Source: Salvelinus alpinus
Taxonomy: Eukaryota; Chordata; Actinopteri; Salmoniformes; Salmonidae
Direction: 5' to 3'
Assembly: GCF_045679555.1 (NCBI RefSeq)
Contig: NC_092087.1
Span: 81,214,901 to 81,278,900, forward strand
DNA length: 64,000 nt
Shown here: positions 22,303 through 33,433 of the stretch, piece by piece
Numbering within the stretch: the stretch's first letter is position 1
Layout: each line of letters opens with the position of its first letter
Notes under the pieces: model-generated
What the model was told of the DNA's origin: nothing
What the model saw: the letters and a program-made list of their open reading frames with translations, nothing else
Databases searched by the model: none
Made by a program: the position numbers and the translations under genes

Positions 22303-23580
22303 GTCATTTGGTGACTAAGGTGTTGTGTTGCCTGATAGGTAGGTCTCCATTGTAACTGTTCTCTTTAAAGTCTGTCTTCTATTTCATTGGTTGCATTTCC
22401 ATTGCTTTCTCTTACATCTTTGTTGTCGCTTTGTAAGCTCAGAGAGATTTCACTTCTCCCTTCTCTTTTTTCTTCCAGTATCTCTCCCTGTCTTTTTGCA
22501 GATGTTACTGGTATCGTATAGGATAATTTGTCATTTTGTTTCTATGTCTGTGACCTCTGTGCTGTTTTATGTGGCATCTTCTAAAAACAATTAATATATA
22601 TATATATATATATTATTTTAATGGCTAACTACTTAAGTTCTCAACTTGTGCACACCTTGGAGGATTGTCTAGATTAAACTAATTTAAAACATTATTAAAT
22701 AAGCCTAAAGTTGAAAAAAAATACAATTAATAACATAATGGACTTTAGTCATTTCCACCACAGTTAAGTTTGTGATGGAAATGACTGTGGTGGAAATGAG
22801 CTTCTACAGTTATTGCAGACAAATGACAGGCTGCTTAGCATGCTTTGGCTAGTATTACAGCTAGCACATAGTTTACACTAAATACATCAAATATATAAAA
22901 AAAAACATTAAATTCTACCACGAATTAAATAAATTATAGCTTGTTTGGAAATGACTGACAATAAAAAATATTCTCTACACAAACAATATTTACCTAGATT
23001 TTTCTTTAACTTCTGGACATCACATCTCGAACAACTGTCTGCTGCAGCCATGTGCTTCAGTGTCACAATACGGTAACTAAATTAAATTAACATTCTCTTG
23101 AAAAAACATTAACAAGGAATTTGCCCTCAGTGGTGGACATGTTTGTGTAAAAAACAATATAAAGGGCATACTCACAATAAATATTGATATATATTTCATT
23201 TAATTGACTCTTTCTCGAGTAGATAACCTTGTATAATGTGTAATTATTCATGTTTTATAATAGAAAAACATAGTAGAAGCTCAAAAATCTGGGTCATGGA
23301 CAAGGGCAAAACATTGAAATTGAGGTATAAAATGCATATGAAAAGTAGCTAAAATACTTGACAGAGGTGTTAAAAAAATCTGGAGCGATTGCAATGTGCA
23401 TTTAATATAATACTTATAAAGAACAACAATATATATATATATATATATATTTAAATAAAATCCACAAAATGTACCAAGAGGACATAGAAGTGCCCGTAGT
23501 TGAAGAATCCCCCTGCTACTCCATCCTAAGGAACTGCAATCTCAGGAAAAGTGCACATTGTGCAGCTTTTTAAAACGTTG
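22303..23580. other. AT-rich intergenic stretch with microsatellites
   Basis: Contains TA runs at about 22595-22612 and 23430-23452 and a hairpin (separate entry). No exon, SINE or other element was recognised. This is the upstream side of mettl26. Confidence 0.6.
22749..22799. repeat. 15-bp inverted repeat (hairpin)
   Basis: TCATTTCCACCACAG (22749-22763) and CTGTGGTGGAAATGA (22785-22799) are exact reverse complements with a 21-base loop that itself contains GATGGAAATGA. It lies upstream (relative to its strand) of the broken ORF at 20843-22302 and might be part of that element's end. Confidence 0.7.
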
Positions 23581-23603
23581 CAGTTATTACACCAGGCCGG
23601 GTG

Positions 23604-23635
23604 ACGTGATATATCACGTGACACAACGCGGAAGT
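23604..23635 (+). promoter_or_regulatory. mettl26 promoter: palindromic CACGTG/ACGTGA site and ETS site
   Basis: ACGTGATATATCACGT (23604-23619) is a perfect 16-bp palindrome. Its right half makes TCACGTGAC, an E-box of the bHLH-Zip type, and its left half TGACGTGA, a CRE/E-box-like site. GCGGAAGT (23628-23635) fits an ETS-factor site. They are 138-170 bp before the mettl26 ATG with no TATA box, as in many housekeeping promoters. Confidence 0.5.
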
Positions 23636-23772
23636 CGATTATTGTTACAGTCCGGAGGCGATATTGTTCAGAGCTCTGTTGTGACTCTAACTGGCACAGC
23701 CAACTAGTTCAACTGGAGTGGTGGAAACAATTGCATCTTTTAGCGCGGAGAGTGTATCCAGGAGTTGCCAAA

Positions 23773-25498
23773 ATGCTCAATGCACCTGCCGCCGAGAGAA
23801 ATAAGGAACCCATCCTTGCGGTGCTCCGTGAGAGTGTGGATACGGCGAAACCGTTGAATGCACTGGAGATATCGTCTGGTACGGGGCAACATGTCACCCA
23901 CTTCGCACAGGGTTTACGAAATATTACCTGGCAGCCGTCAGAATTTGACCGACAATCTTTAGCCAGGTGAGTTTAAAGAGTTTTTATTAGCTTACAAATG
24001 AATATATAATCTGGTAACGTTAGGCATAACGGTTCAGTGAGTCCAGATCTGAGTTGTTTTTCCCAAAATCCAAAGCTGGCCGTTATTCAAAATAGGTTAC
24101 TATGAATTCATGTTGATAATAATAGTAGGCCTAACTCTTTCTTTAGGCCTATATCAGCAGCTATTATTTTTTTGTTGATGCTTACAATGAGAATGATCTA
24201 TTTTCTCCCCGCCACCAGTATAGACGCATACAGAGCGCATCACAACCTGCCGAACGTGAAGCCTGCCATCCACCTCGACGCCTCTCTACCCTGTGAAAAC
24301 TGGGGTGGGATCCAGCCCGAGTCCTTGGACCTGGTACTCAACATCAACATGATCCATATCTCCCCTATGGCCTGCACTGAGGTGAATACTGTTTAGGCCT
24401 ACATATTGTCTAAAGAGATACTCTTATAAATACACAGTTAATGGTCCACTAACTGATGATACATGATACTTTTATTGCATACTACTCATTATCATGTGAT
24501 GTTATGTTTTTACTCACAGGGTTTGTTCAAAGGAGCGGGAACCATCCTGAAACCACAAGGAGTACTGCTGACATACGGGGTATATTATAATGGTGTTACA
24601 AGCACAGTGTTGACTATATCCTCAACCTGATGTTGGCAGTAAATAAACATGTAGAAGAAAAGATGTTGGAAGCAATATTTGTGTATTTCCCATATTTCGA
24701 ACTGGGACTCCCTAAAAATATGCAACTTTGATATACCTTTTCGTTGCAGGTTAGGAGAACTTACGCAGCAGGTTACAAAAATGAACGTAGCAAGTTAGGA
24801 GAATTAGGTTAAGGTTAGGGAAAGGATTAGGGAAAATGCTCTCCTAAACTGCTACTAAAAGTCACTTGTATCGAAGTGGCGTGTTTTTAGGGAGTCCAAT
24901 TTAGAACTCACTGTGAAAAATTGCCCTCGTGAACTTGTCTTACGTCTTCTAATATTGTCTCTCTAGCCTTATGCGTTAAATGGACAGATCACTCCACAAA
25001 GCAACATCGACTTTGACCTCAGTCTAAGGTCGAGGTAAGTGAGAACTACAATAATGCCGGAATCTGAATAGATCTGCTATTTGACCACACATTATCGAAG
25101 CAAATAAGTATAACTGTTGATGTCTTATAGAAATCCCGAGTGGGGTCTACGGGACGTCACCCTGCTCAGGTCTGTGGCAGAGAGGAGTGGCTTGTTCCTG
25201 GAGAAAATGGTAAGAAGCGATACTCCAAATATCAGTCATTTAGGATTTTTATAATGATGTGAATGAAACCCAATGATCTGCGTAAGTAACACAAACATGT
25301 TAAATGAACTGTGTCATACCAAATGTATTCTAATAGCAAAAGATGCAACATTGAAACATACATTACCCATTTCTTACTTCAAAATGTGTGAAATACTTTG
25401 TGATGCCGGCTTATAACCACTTTCTCTTGTCGTAACGTTAGGTTGACATGCCAGCTAACAACAAGTGCCTTCTGTTCCGGAAGGAGAGTCTGGTGTGA
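23773..25498 (+). CDS. mettl26: Methyltransferase-like protein 26
   Basis: Six exons: 23773-23966, 24219-24381, 24520-24579, 24967-25034, 25131-25209, 25442-25498. All joins have GT/AG and matching phases. The protein of about 206 residues follows human METTL26 (C16orf13) closely: MLNAPAAERNKEPIL, the SAM-binding-like ALEISSGTGQHVTHFA, WQPSEFD, LDLVLNINMIHISP, PYALNGQITPQSN, NPEWGLRD and VDMPANNKCLLFRK. The family is UPF0585, with a class I methyltransferase fold; the substrate is not established. ATG 23773 is chosen because MLNAP aligns with the human start; the open frame runs 14 codons further up but without an ATG. Convergent neighbour wfikkn1 is the same as in human. Confidence 0.96.
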
Positions 25499-26263
25499 AG
25501 TCTACCGCCGGCTCTGGGGTTCCATTCCAACATCACAAATGCACCATCACGCTCCTGTCTGTACAGGGTATAACATGACCAGTAATGGATATTTAACACT
25601 TGGTTGAAAATTAACCTGAACTGATACCTTATTTGAATCAATGCCAAATCCAATAATTCCCTCACCTTCCAACTCCCATCTACAAAAGTCATTTCCGCAT
25701 AGGTGATTTGTTTGGTAACTTCAAAATGTATGGCGCTCGCTTTTATTGATTAAAATGAATAGGATTGTTGTAGGAAGGTGCTTTTGCATGACACCCACAT
25801 CACCCACATTTTTTTTCAATCAACTTGGAGTATTAATTTACTATTAAGAAGTATGCATTGATGTTATGGGATTTCAATCAAAAGAAAAACATTACACCAC
25901 TTCAGCATAGAATTATCACTAGAAAACAGTACGGCACGTTACAGTGAATACACATGATCTTACACATGAAACATTACATTTGAATAAACCTATTTGAATA
26001 ATGGTATTTACACACCTCGATTTGATTGTGTTATGTACAACATTGGCATCGTTTGAAAAGTCCGTGCTGGATTTTTCTGGGCAATGAAAATGGCGTCAGA
26101 AAGAAATGCACTGTAATTTGATACAGTACATCATGGCACAAACTCCACCAGAGAGTTTCTCACAACCTGTAGGGTGCATTCCATTTCAGAAAATGTCATT
26201 GTAGGGATATGCCATTGTATATTAGTCTTGCTATGACAGCCCAAGTTGAGGTGATCAGTCCTA
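25499..26263. other. Shared 3' flank of mettl26 and wfikkn1
   Basis: AT-rich sequence between convergent genes. ATTAAA at 25749-25754 is a plausible mettl26 polyadenylation signal. No other gene or repeat was recognised before the short element at 26264. Confidence 0.55.
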
Positions 26264-26452
26264 GGGCTCTATTCTATCTGTCTCGCTGAAGCGTTACAGA
26301 TTGCGTGATAGAAATGTGAAGGTCATTTCCTATTGAGCCGACATTTGCAGTGTTTACCGTGAATGCAGTCTCCTCTAATGCGGGAGAATTGCCTTTAAAT
26401 TTAAATCACACTGTAACCTCTGAACTTCCGAGATACGAATCGAATAGAGCCC
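26264..26452. mobile_element. Short non-autonomous element abutting the wfikkn1 stop codon
   Basis: Begins GGGCTCTATTCTATCTGT and ends ATACGAATCGAATAGAGCCC, imperfect terminal inverted repeats, about 189 bp. It is flanked by CTA on each side (26261-26263 and 26453-26455). I recognise the ends as a common salmonid repeat. The right-hand CTA is the complement of the wfikkn1 TAG stop, so the element forms the first part of the wfikkn1 3' UTR. Confidence 0.75.
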
Positions 26453-28693
26453 CTAGTCCCGGAACCTCTGCAGCATCTCACAGGTCCTCTTCTCCAAGAC
26501 TTCATGAATCCTCTTCAGCCTCTTATCGGAGATGGGTCTGACGTAGCTGTCGGGTTGTATCACGGCCATGCCGTCCTGTACATCCCCCATGACCAATAGG
26601 GGGCCCTCCTCCATGGTGATGTTGGGGCAGGGGCAGCTCCAGTCCATCTTAGCCAGGGTCACCTCCAGGTGACGGGTGTTAAAGAATGCCAAGCCCATCT
26701 TCTCGTCGCGGAGGATCTTCTCTAGACTGAACCGGGCGATCCCAGAATCGAGGTCCTCGATCAGTTCCGTCAATCGGCCGACGATGGCGAAATCGCTCCG
26801 GCACAGGCTCGAGACTATTTTACCTTTGACCCGGCATGTTTTGCAGGCTCGTCGTTTGGACTGCGGGCAGTTTGCCTCGCACTCCTTCTTGGATCGGAAG
26901 CGATTGCCGTTGCCATGGCAACCGCCATAAGCAAAGGCCTGGCATTGTTTCAAGAGGGAGTTCCAGGCCCAATGGGCCTCCCAGCTCTTGCAGGGGCCCT
27001 GGACCGCAGGTAAGGAACACATCCCCATCCCCTCCCTCTGGCAGGATGCCTGGCACTCCTCGTAGGTCTCGAAGCGGTTGCGGCTGTCATCACAGCCCCC
27101 GTTGGAGAAGGCCAGGCAGGTACCTTGCTCGGCGTCGTAGTACCAGTCAACGTGGCGCTCGGCAGAACACTCCCGCCGGTCCACCTCCGCCAGGCAGTCG
27201 GCGGGCGAAAACGGGGGCCCCATGGGCATGCCCGCCATCTCGGGGTCCTCTGAGAAGATGTCGTCCTCGGTCCGACGGATGACAGAGAGAGGGTAGTCGG
27301 CGCGGAGGACCCCGGCTGCATTTCGGGCGACGCAAGTGTAGATGCCTGTGTCCCACACCTGGGCGTTGTAGACGACTAGCTGGCCGATGTTGGTGATGAC
27401 CACGTTGCCGTACATCCGGTCGGGCCGCATTACCAGGCTCTCGTGGCGCTCGCTCTGCTTCTCCCAGGTCACGACGGGCCGCGGGACACCCATTACATCG
27501 CAGTGGAAGCTCACCGTGCCGCCTATGTAGACCGACTGGTGGCTGGGATTGGAGAAGAGCGTTGGGGGAATGGGGTCTTCCAGGAAGGACGTCAGCGTTG
27601 GATTGGCTGTTGTGTCCTGGGGGAGTGGACTTGCTTGAGGCCCGGATAAATGAAACCGGCAGGTCACCACAGTTAGTGTCACACCTTGTGTACACGCCTC
27701 AGCGTCCATGTAACACTTGTTGAAGTAGGTGAGTCCGTCGGAGGCACAGGTGAAGCTGGGATCCTTCTCGCAGTGGTCCTGGCACTTGCAGATGGGCTGG
27801 CCCTCCCAGATGTCGCAGGTGGCCCCCTGTTGGCTGCAGATGAAGCCCTGGCATGTGGCGATTGAGCCCTGGCCCCCGGAGCCCTTCTCTCCTCCGCCCT
27901 GGCCATCCGGCTGAGCAGGGGTGCCATCAGAGAAACGGGCGGCCACACAGCTGAAGAGTCCACACACATTGGTGCAGCATTTCTCAAAGCCAGCACAGTC
28001 CTGGGGAATAACAACAGGCATTTACTGAGGCAAAAATACATAGTATATTTCAATACAACAAACACCAAGTGGTAGGCCTAATCTCCTCCGCCCTGGCCAT
28101 CCGGCTGAGCAGGGGTGCCATCAGAGAAACGGGCGGCCACACAGCTGAAGAGTCCACACACATTGGTGCAGCATTTCTCAAAGCCAGCACAGTCCTGGGG
28201 AATAACAACAGGCATTTACTGAGGCAAAAATACATAGTATATTTCAATACAACAAACACCAAGTGGTAGGCCTAATAAAAGAAATAGAAAATGTAATGAA
28301 CGTGTAGTCATACAGTATAACACATTTCCTTACAATTGTTTAAGTTTGTCATAAACAAATGACAGACAATGGATTATGGAATTAAATATTGAATACATAT
28401 AAATGCCTCACCTCGTCAACTTCACATTCCCGTTCGCAGGTGCTTTGTGCATCAACCCAAAGGTTAGCATTCAGCTTGTTGGGACAAACTCCTGGATGTT
28501 CCACTTTGGAACCAGCTAGACTTGCACTCCACGTCTGTTGTGGAAATACGCAGAGGCAAACCAAAAACACAAGAGAGGACCAACCAACGCGTCCTGATAA
28601 GAGTCCTTTTGGGTATATAAGTGCTTTTGGCTGGTTTGTGTCCACGTTCTTTCCACCTCCAACCCCTCGACGGCTGAGAGAAGATATATTCAT
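26453..28693 (-). CDS. wfikkn1: WFIKKN1, secreted multidomain protease inhibitor / GDF antagonist
   Basis: Exon 1 is 28693-28412 and exon 2 is 28000-26453 (phase 0 join, donor GTGAGG, acceptor CCCCAG), giving about 609 residues. A hydrophobic stretch (LVFLVCLCVF, residues 41-50) is the signal peptide after a long N-terminal lead. Then come WAP (CPNKLN to CGLFSC, about 66-115), follistatin/Kazal (CKCQDHCEKDPSFTCASDG), Ig (HCDVMGVP to YTCVARNAAG), Kunitz 1 (CLAFSNGGCDDSRNRF), Kunitz 2 (CQAFAYGGCHGNGNRF) and the NTR domain (CKTCRVKG to the end). This exact order defines WFIKKN proteins, which bind myostatin/GDF11. The paralogue (1 rather than 2) is set by neighbours mettl26 and rab40c, as on human 16p13.3. 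Coding GC is high. The exon 2 start and its acceptor are duplicated upstream (27888-28275). Confidence 0.95.
27888..28275. repeat. 194-bp tandem duplication of the wfikkn1 exon 2 start
   Basis: 27888-28081 and 28082-28275 look identical throughout (TCTCCTCCGCCCTGGCC... to GTGGTAGGCC). The unit holds the first part of wfikkn1 exon 2, its acceptor and about 80 bp of intron, so a second acceptor exists at about 28195. The upstream copy would read DCAGFEKCC... and then hit a stop soon after the repeat edge, so it cannot replace the real exon. Zero visible differences means a very recent event, a polymorphism or an assembly join error. Confidence 0.95.
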
Positions 28694-30344
28694 TTTAAAA
28701 GGAACGTTTCTTGAAAGTCATCCATCAACAAGTTCCATAACTTCCGTGCAGCCCCTCAGGAAAATACGTCAATTTTGTTCAAATGCAGCCATCCAGTTTG
28801 TGCGTAACCAATCTGGGTACAAGTGACAATTTGTCGCTCGCCACGCAAGAGAAACGGTTCTCACATTTCAGATGAATAAACCATTGTCCAACAAAAAAGA
28901 TCTCCCTCTGCGCTGTACATTGATTCAACAAGTTGCCTCGAATAAGAGGACAAATATAACATCTGTGAACCACTCTGGTTTGATAAAATCGCAAAACCGT
29001 TAGACTAAAACAAAAAACTGCAACAAAAAAATCAGGCTATATCTACGCTGACTTCCAAGGCGTGCGGAGTCAACTCACTACACAAAGAGATAGAGACGCA
29101 ATATCGGTTTTGGTGTGACTAGAGGTAGGGAAGGGCAGCGCCTCTGACCGCCCCCATGGTTGTCCAGTGTCTGAAACTTTTATGAAGCAGCACCATGCGC
29201 TAAGCAACTGGACAAACATTGTAAAGACATCAAAGGAATCTTGATAGGGCGGTGTTGTCAAGCTGTCCCAACAACAGTACGCACGGGGCCAACATTCCGG
29301 TGAGAAATCCATCAATGTTTCATGCGTCCAGACTAAAACTCTAGAAGTGTTGCTCATAATGCTCATATAAATGGGCCACGATTGAGAAGTTCCCTAACAG
29401 GAGGTACTTTTTGTTTGCTAGTGAACCCATGCACTGGCTTTATCTTGGCCAGGTCGCAGTTGCAAATGAGAACTTGTTCTCAACTGGCCTACCTGGTTAA
29501 ATAAAAGGTTAAATCAAATAAATGCACACTGATAAATACGTTGACATAAGTGTCTAATTACGTTTTTTACGCAATCCACTTTTACGCAATGATTAGCCTA
29601 TGGTGTAATTTGATCCAGTTTATCTAGAACATATAAAATGTTGATATTAAATATTGAATATGTCATGAACATAGACAACTTTTAAAATGTGGGATTAATA
29701 AGACTAGATAGGCTATCTGGATGAGAAAGAATCAAATATTTTGAGGAGGCGCGCACAGCAGAACTGGCAAGAAATATGCGCAACTTGACACTGATAGTGC
29801 ATGCATAGAAACATGTTGTTTACGTTTGGTTGTGTTCAAGTCGAAGTCTAGACGCGTCGGTCAGTTTACACCCATCATTCACACAAAGCTCAGAGATGCC
29901 ACGGTCAGGTGGCAAGACGTAAAGCGACACATTTTCAATGGTGTGTGACTCATCTTTGTCTCCACACGGCTCAAAGGGCTATGAGAAGCAAACTCCCCTC
30001 GCTTTCATTGAACGTGACCCTTCAACCTTCGCGTGACTTTTGACCGCCGGCATTCAGAGCCGCTGCGGAGAGTCCGCGAGCCAGGGGCTGGCGAGCCAAT
30101 AACCCCGGGGCGACTAATCAATTCAGATCCCCCATCGTTTTACTTCACTTGAGCTTGATACCGACAGCTAAAGGGGTCGGAGAGGACAAAGACAAACAAA
30201 AAATTCCCACCGCTCGCGCACTGACACTGTCAAAGCTTTGAATAGCCAATAATATCACCACAAAACTCAAGCTAGCAATACAACCAGATAAAAGAACACA
30301 TTACGGCACAACGGGGACTGTGAAGAGAATTTTTTTTAAATATA
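28694..30344. other. wfikkn1 upstream region
   Basis: 5' flank of wfikkn1. A SINE-tail-like piece at 29443-29512 (CCAGGTCGCAGTTGCAAATG, CCTACCTGGTTAAATAAA) is the 3' part shared by many fish SINEs. From 29860 to 30250 the sequence is less AT-rich and without repeats I know, so it could hold regulatory sites, but none is proven. Confidence 0.5.
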
Positions 30345-30790
30345 TTTTGTATTGTAATTTGCACTGTATTATGTAGGTAAGTGCACTAGCGGTTCTGGGG
30401 CAGGGGGGCCAGTGCCCCTGTGACAACAATTTTGGACCACCTTGTAGCCCCCCTAAATGTGGAGTATGAAATAATTTTTGCTATCGTTCTTTTTTTACAT
30501 CCGTTATTAGACAGTGGCAACGATGATGATTATGAACATGGTCTTTTGCCTGCTAATGCCTGCAATGCAGTGAAGAAAACGATATGACAACAATAACGTC
30601 TAATATAACTGGCCCCTCTAACAGTACAACTGGCCCCAGCTTGCCCCCCCCAGTTGAAATGGTCTAGAACCGCCACTGGGTAAGTGGCCTTGCACGAGCC
30701 ATTGAGCCAGAACGGCTCATAGGGCAGGAGCCAGAACGGCTCATAGGGCAGGAGCCATCTCCTGTTTTCTGAAGCGTGAGGCAGAAACAG
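30345..30790 (+). repeat. Older repeat interrupted by a hAT-type element
   Basis: Outer parts 30345-30383 (TTTTGTATTGTAATTTGCAC...) and 30679-30773 (GTAAGTGGCCTTGCACGAGCC, CAGAACGGCTCATAGGGC) would be continuous without the inserted element. The same sequence in inverted orientation forms 34133-34236 inside a Tc1-like element. CCAGAACGGCTCATAGGGCAGGAG is repeated twice in tandem here. The family is unknown to me. Confidence 0.65.
30384..30678. mobile_element. Non-autonomous hAT-type element with 8-bp duplication
   Basis: 295 bp, starting CACTAGCGGTTCTGG and ending CTAGAACCGCCACTG (imperfect inverted repeats of the CAGTGGCGG hAT class), flanked on both sides by GGTAAGTG (30376-30383 and 30679-30686), the 8-bp duplication expected for hAT. 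No transposase is inside. The intact duplication suggests a fairly recent insertion. Confidence 0.9.
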
Positions 30791-33433
30791 GTGACATGGT
30801 AAGGTGACATGGTATTATGTATATTATTTGTTGCGTTTTGTTTCCTGTTTGGTCCCCAGGAAGAGTAGGGTAAGTACTAAATATGCACATGAGCACAACT
30901 TAATCAACTAATCAAAAATATACAATACAGTTATTCAGTAATAAAACATTTTGAATAAAAAAGTACAACAGTTTAATTTGGGGAAAACCATTGCTTTCCA
31001 TGGCAATTATGCAGCCACATTTATTTGCAAAACCGTTCATCATCATCCTTACAATCAACTCAGCAGCTTATACCACATACAGGTAGTGCTTATAATACCC
31101 TGAATAATGATCATTTTCCTTTACCTTTTATTTAACAAAAGGGCGTAGAAACAGAGAAAAATGGCATGCATTGGTTTTCATCTCTCTTGCAGTGAGCATA
31201 GGGAATGTCTCAGTGTAAATACATTAAGAAGTTTGTCCTTTACAAAAATATAAAGACACCAACAAAAAAACTGAATATTATCATTAAACAAATGGGTCTA
31301 AATAAAATTGTGAATATGAACTCTTTTTTTATTAAGCCTGTATGGAATTTGCTTTATGTGGATACATTTAAGTTTACTGGAGTCCAAAGTTAGTAAGTCA
31401 CAAGTTAACATAACCACTTATCAAAGTGATTCAGATGAAAGATATTTTAGCCCTTTGCGGCATTCCCCAAAAATCCTACTGATACTTCAAGATAAATCAT
31501 GATACCGGTAAAAAGCCAGGCACATATTGGTTACTCACAGGTCACTCAGGGCAAAGGGCCATGAATGAGTAAACAGACCTGGATCAACACAGGTTTTCAC
31601 CATTGGCTCTCTGATCAGCATTAAAGGTAGACTCAGCTAAATGACATTGCCACGAGCAGCAACGTCGACATGGAGATGATCAAGATGCAAGACTTCACTC
31701 TCACACAGTATCTATGTTCACGTCACACTGTTCACAGCCTGGTAGCCACGGGACAATAACAGCATAGAAGTAGAGCCTCACGCTTAGTTGTTATGGAAGT
31801 TCCCCCCCTATGCGGTTTACTTTCTGCATCTACGTCATATTGCTGAGTATACCTTTAAAATGCAAACAGTGAGGGAGAGCAGTCTGATATTGCACTCATT
31901 ATTCTGAAATGAAACCAGTGTAATCTACAATGACCCTTTGCTATAACAGCTTGACCCCATTTGCTTTTAATCAATCATATGAGCACAGACCAGACTGGTG
32001 TTATACATTCTGGTACCAAACAGGACAAGGACCCAAGTCAACAGACAGAGCAACACACAGAAGAAGACCAACAGATGGATGGGCGGCAGGTAGCCTAGTG
32101 GTTAGAGCGTTGGACTAGTAACCGAAAGGTTGCAAGATCAAATCCCCGAGCTGACAAGTTAAAATGTGTCGTTCTGCCCCTGAACAAGGCAGTTAACCCA
32201 CTGTTCCTAGGCCGTCATTGAAAATAACAATTTGTTCTTAACTGACTTGCCTAGTTAAATAAAGGTAAAATGAAAACATTAAAAGACACACACACACGAA
32301 AACTGCAGAGAGTAAAAAAATAAAAAAGTTAGCTGCAGTTTCAATATTTTAAGTTTCTTTGATTTGTTGGCAAATCCGTGTGATTTGGAAAGAATAATCA
32401 TTCAATGTGTTTCTGAGCCATATCAAACCAGGGCAGCAAATGAAAATAAAAAAGACAAACAAGAAAGGACAACCTGAGCTTGTTCAATAAGAAACGCTGC
32501 AAAATGTTTTCCATTGCATGTCCTAATGAACACGACCCAGACATAGGCTATAAGTATTGAAGGAGGGACAAAGTCAACGGACAGGCATAATAACACAATC
32601 CCAAACACAAACTCCCAAAACATTCAAGACGAATCACGTAAGAGGTCAGTGCAAAAAAATCCACTGGAAAACAAGCTGACCGATTACCACGTATGTACAA
32701 TAAGTCTTTACTTAAATATACCCAGTGAATCTGTTCAGAGTCCTCATACTCTGTTGTAGTGTTGACAGTAAGGTGAGTGATGACGTCACAGTTTAAAGTC
32801 CAAGAGGCTGTATGGAGAGAAATAGTAATGTTGTCTTTTTGTAGGCACTAACTCCGCCACGGTTCGATGGACTGGGGAAAATGACTGTCGTTTTTAGATA
32901 AACACTGAGAATAAGGTCTGTGGTAAACACAGGCTTAGGAGATCTTATACGTTTTGTTCTAGGAGATAATCATCAGCTAACGTCACTTTGTGAATTTTGA
33001 TGCATTTATGTAATAAAAAAAGAACATAAAGGTCATGTTAACTGACTGCTATTATCTCATAGAACAAAGTGTACTGTATAAGATCTCCTAAGCCTGTGTT
33101 AACCTCAGACATTATTCTCAGTGTTTATCCCAAATCCCTATTCTTTCCCCATAGGAAAGGCTGAACGAACCAGAGGTAACTCACTTCTGGGTTTTAGAAC
33201 TACAAGCCGGCGAGCTCTACTGGTCACAGTGGGTGGTAGCTGTAGGTTTAACGGCGACCCACAAGATGGCGCTAGGGGGCTAAGAAAGAGTGAAAGCCAT
33301 ATTGGACTCACTCACAGCTCTTACAGTTCCTGTTGTGCGTTTATGCATCTCCAAATTGGGGCCCCTGAGCGCTCCATACAGCGATAGCATTAGGCCCAAT
33401 GGGAAGCCTCAGAAGTTCCTCCCTCGCCCCTCA
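30791..33433. other. Intergenic / rab40c 3' side
   Basis: Mostly AT-rich and without an ORF of note; part may be the rab40c 3' UTR. It holds a repeat fragment near 30812-30880 (TGTTTCCTGTTTGGTCCCCAGGAAGAG), the SINE at 32083-32272, and a remnant at 32478-32541 (AAACGCTGCAAAATG, ATGAACACGACCCAG) that is an inverted relative of the repeat at 10478. Inverted near-copies AGGAGATCTTATACGTTTTGTTCTA (about 32938) and TAGAACAAAGTGTACTGTATAAGATCTCC (about 33060) could pair into a hairpin about 150 bp long. Confidence 0.5.
32083..32272 (+). mobile_element. HpaI-type tRNA-derived SINE
   Basis: GCGGCAGGTAGCCTAGTGG (A box), GTTGGACTAGTAACCGAAAG, GGTTGCAAGATCAAATCCCC (B box), then the HpaI-family body (CCCCTGAACAAGGCAGTTAA, TTCCTAGGCCGTCATTG) and the tail CTTGCCTAGTTAAATAAAGG. 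This family is confined to salmonids, which supports the organism call. Confidence 0.95.

Noticed and set aside
26836-27695. Long open frames in other frames across wfikkn1 exon 2
   Set aside because: Shadows of a GC-rich coding exon. The domain-bearing frame is clear and the others have no domain likeness.
29070-29366. 98-residue minus-strand ORF upstream of wfikkn1
   Set aside because: No similarity, no splice context, poor composition for a protein.
32083-32160. True tRNA gene
   Set aside because: It has A and B boxes but continues into the HpaI SINE body and tail, and a second copy lies at 37627-37816.
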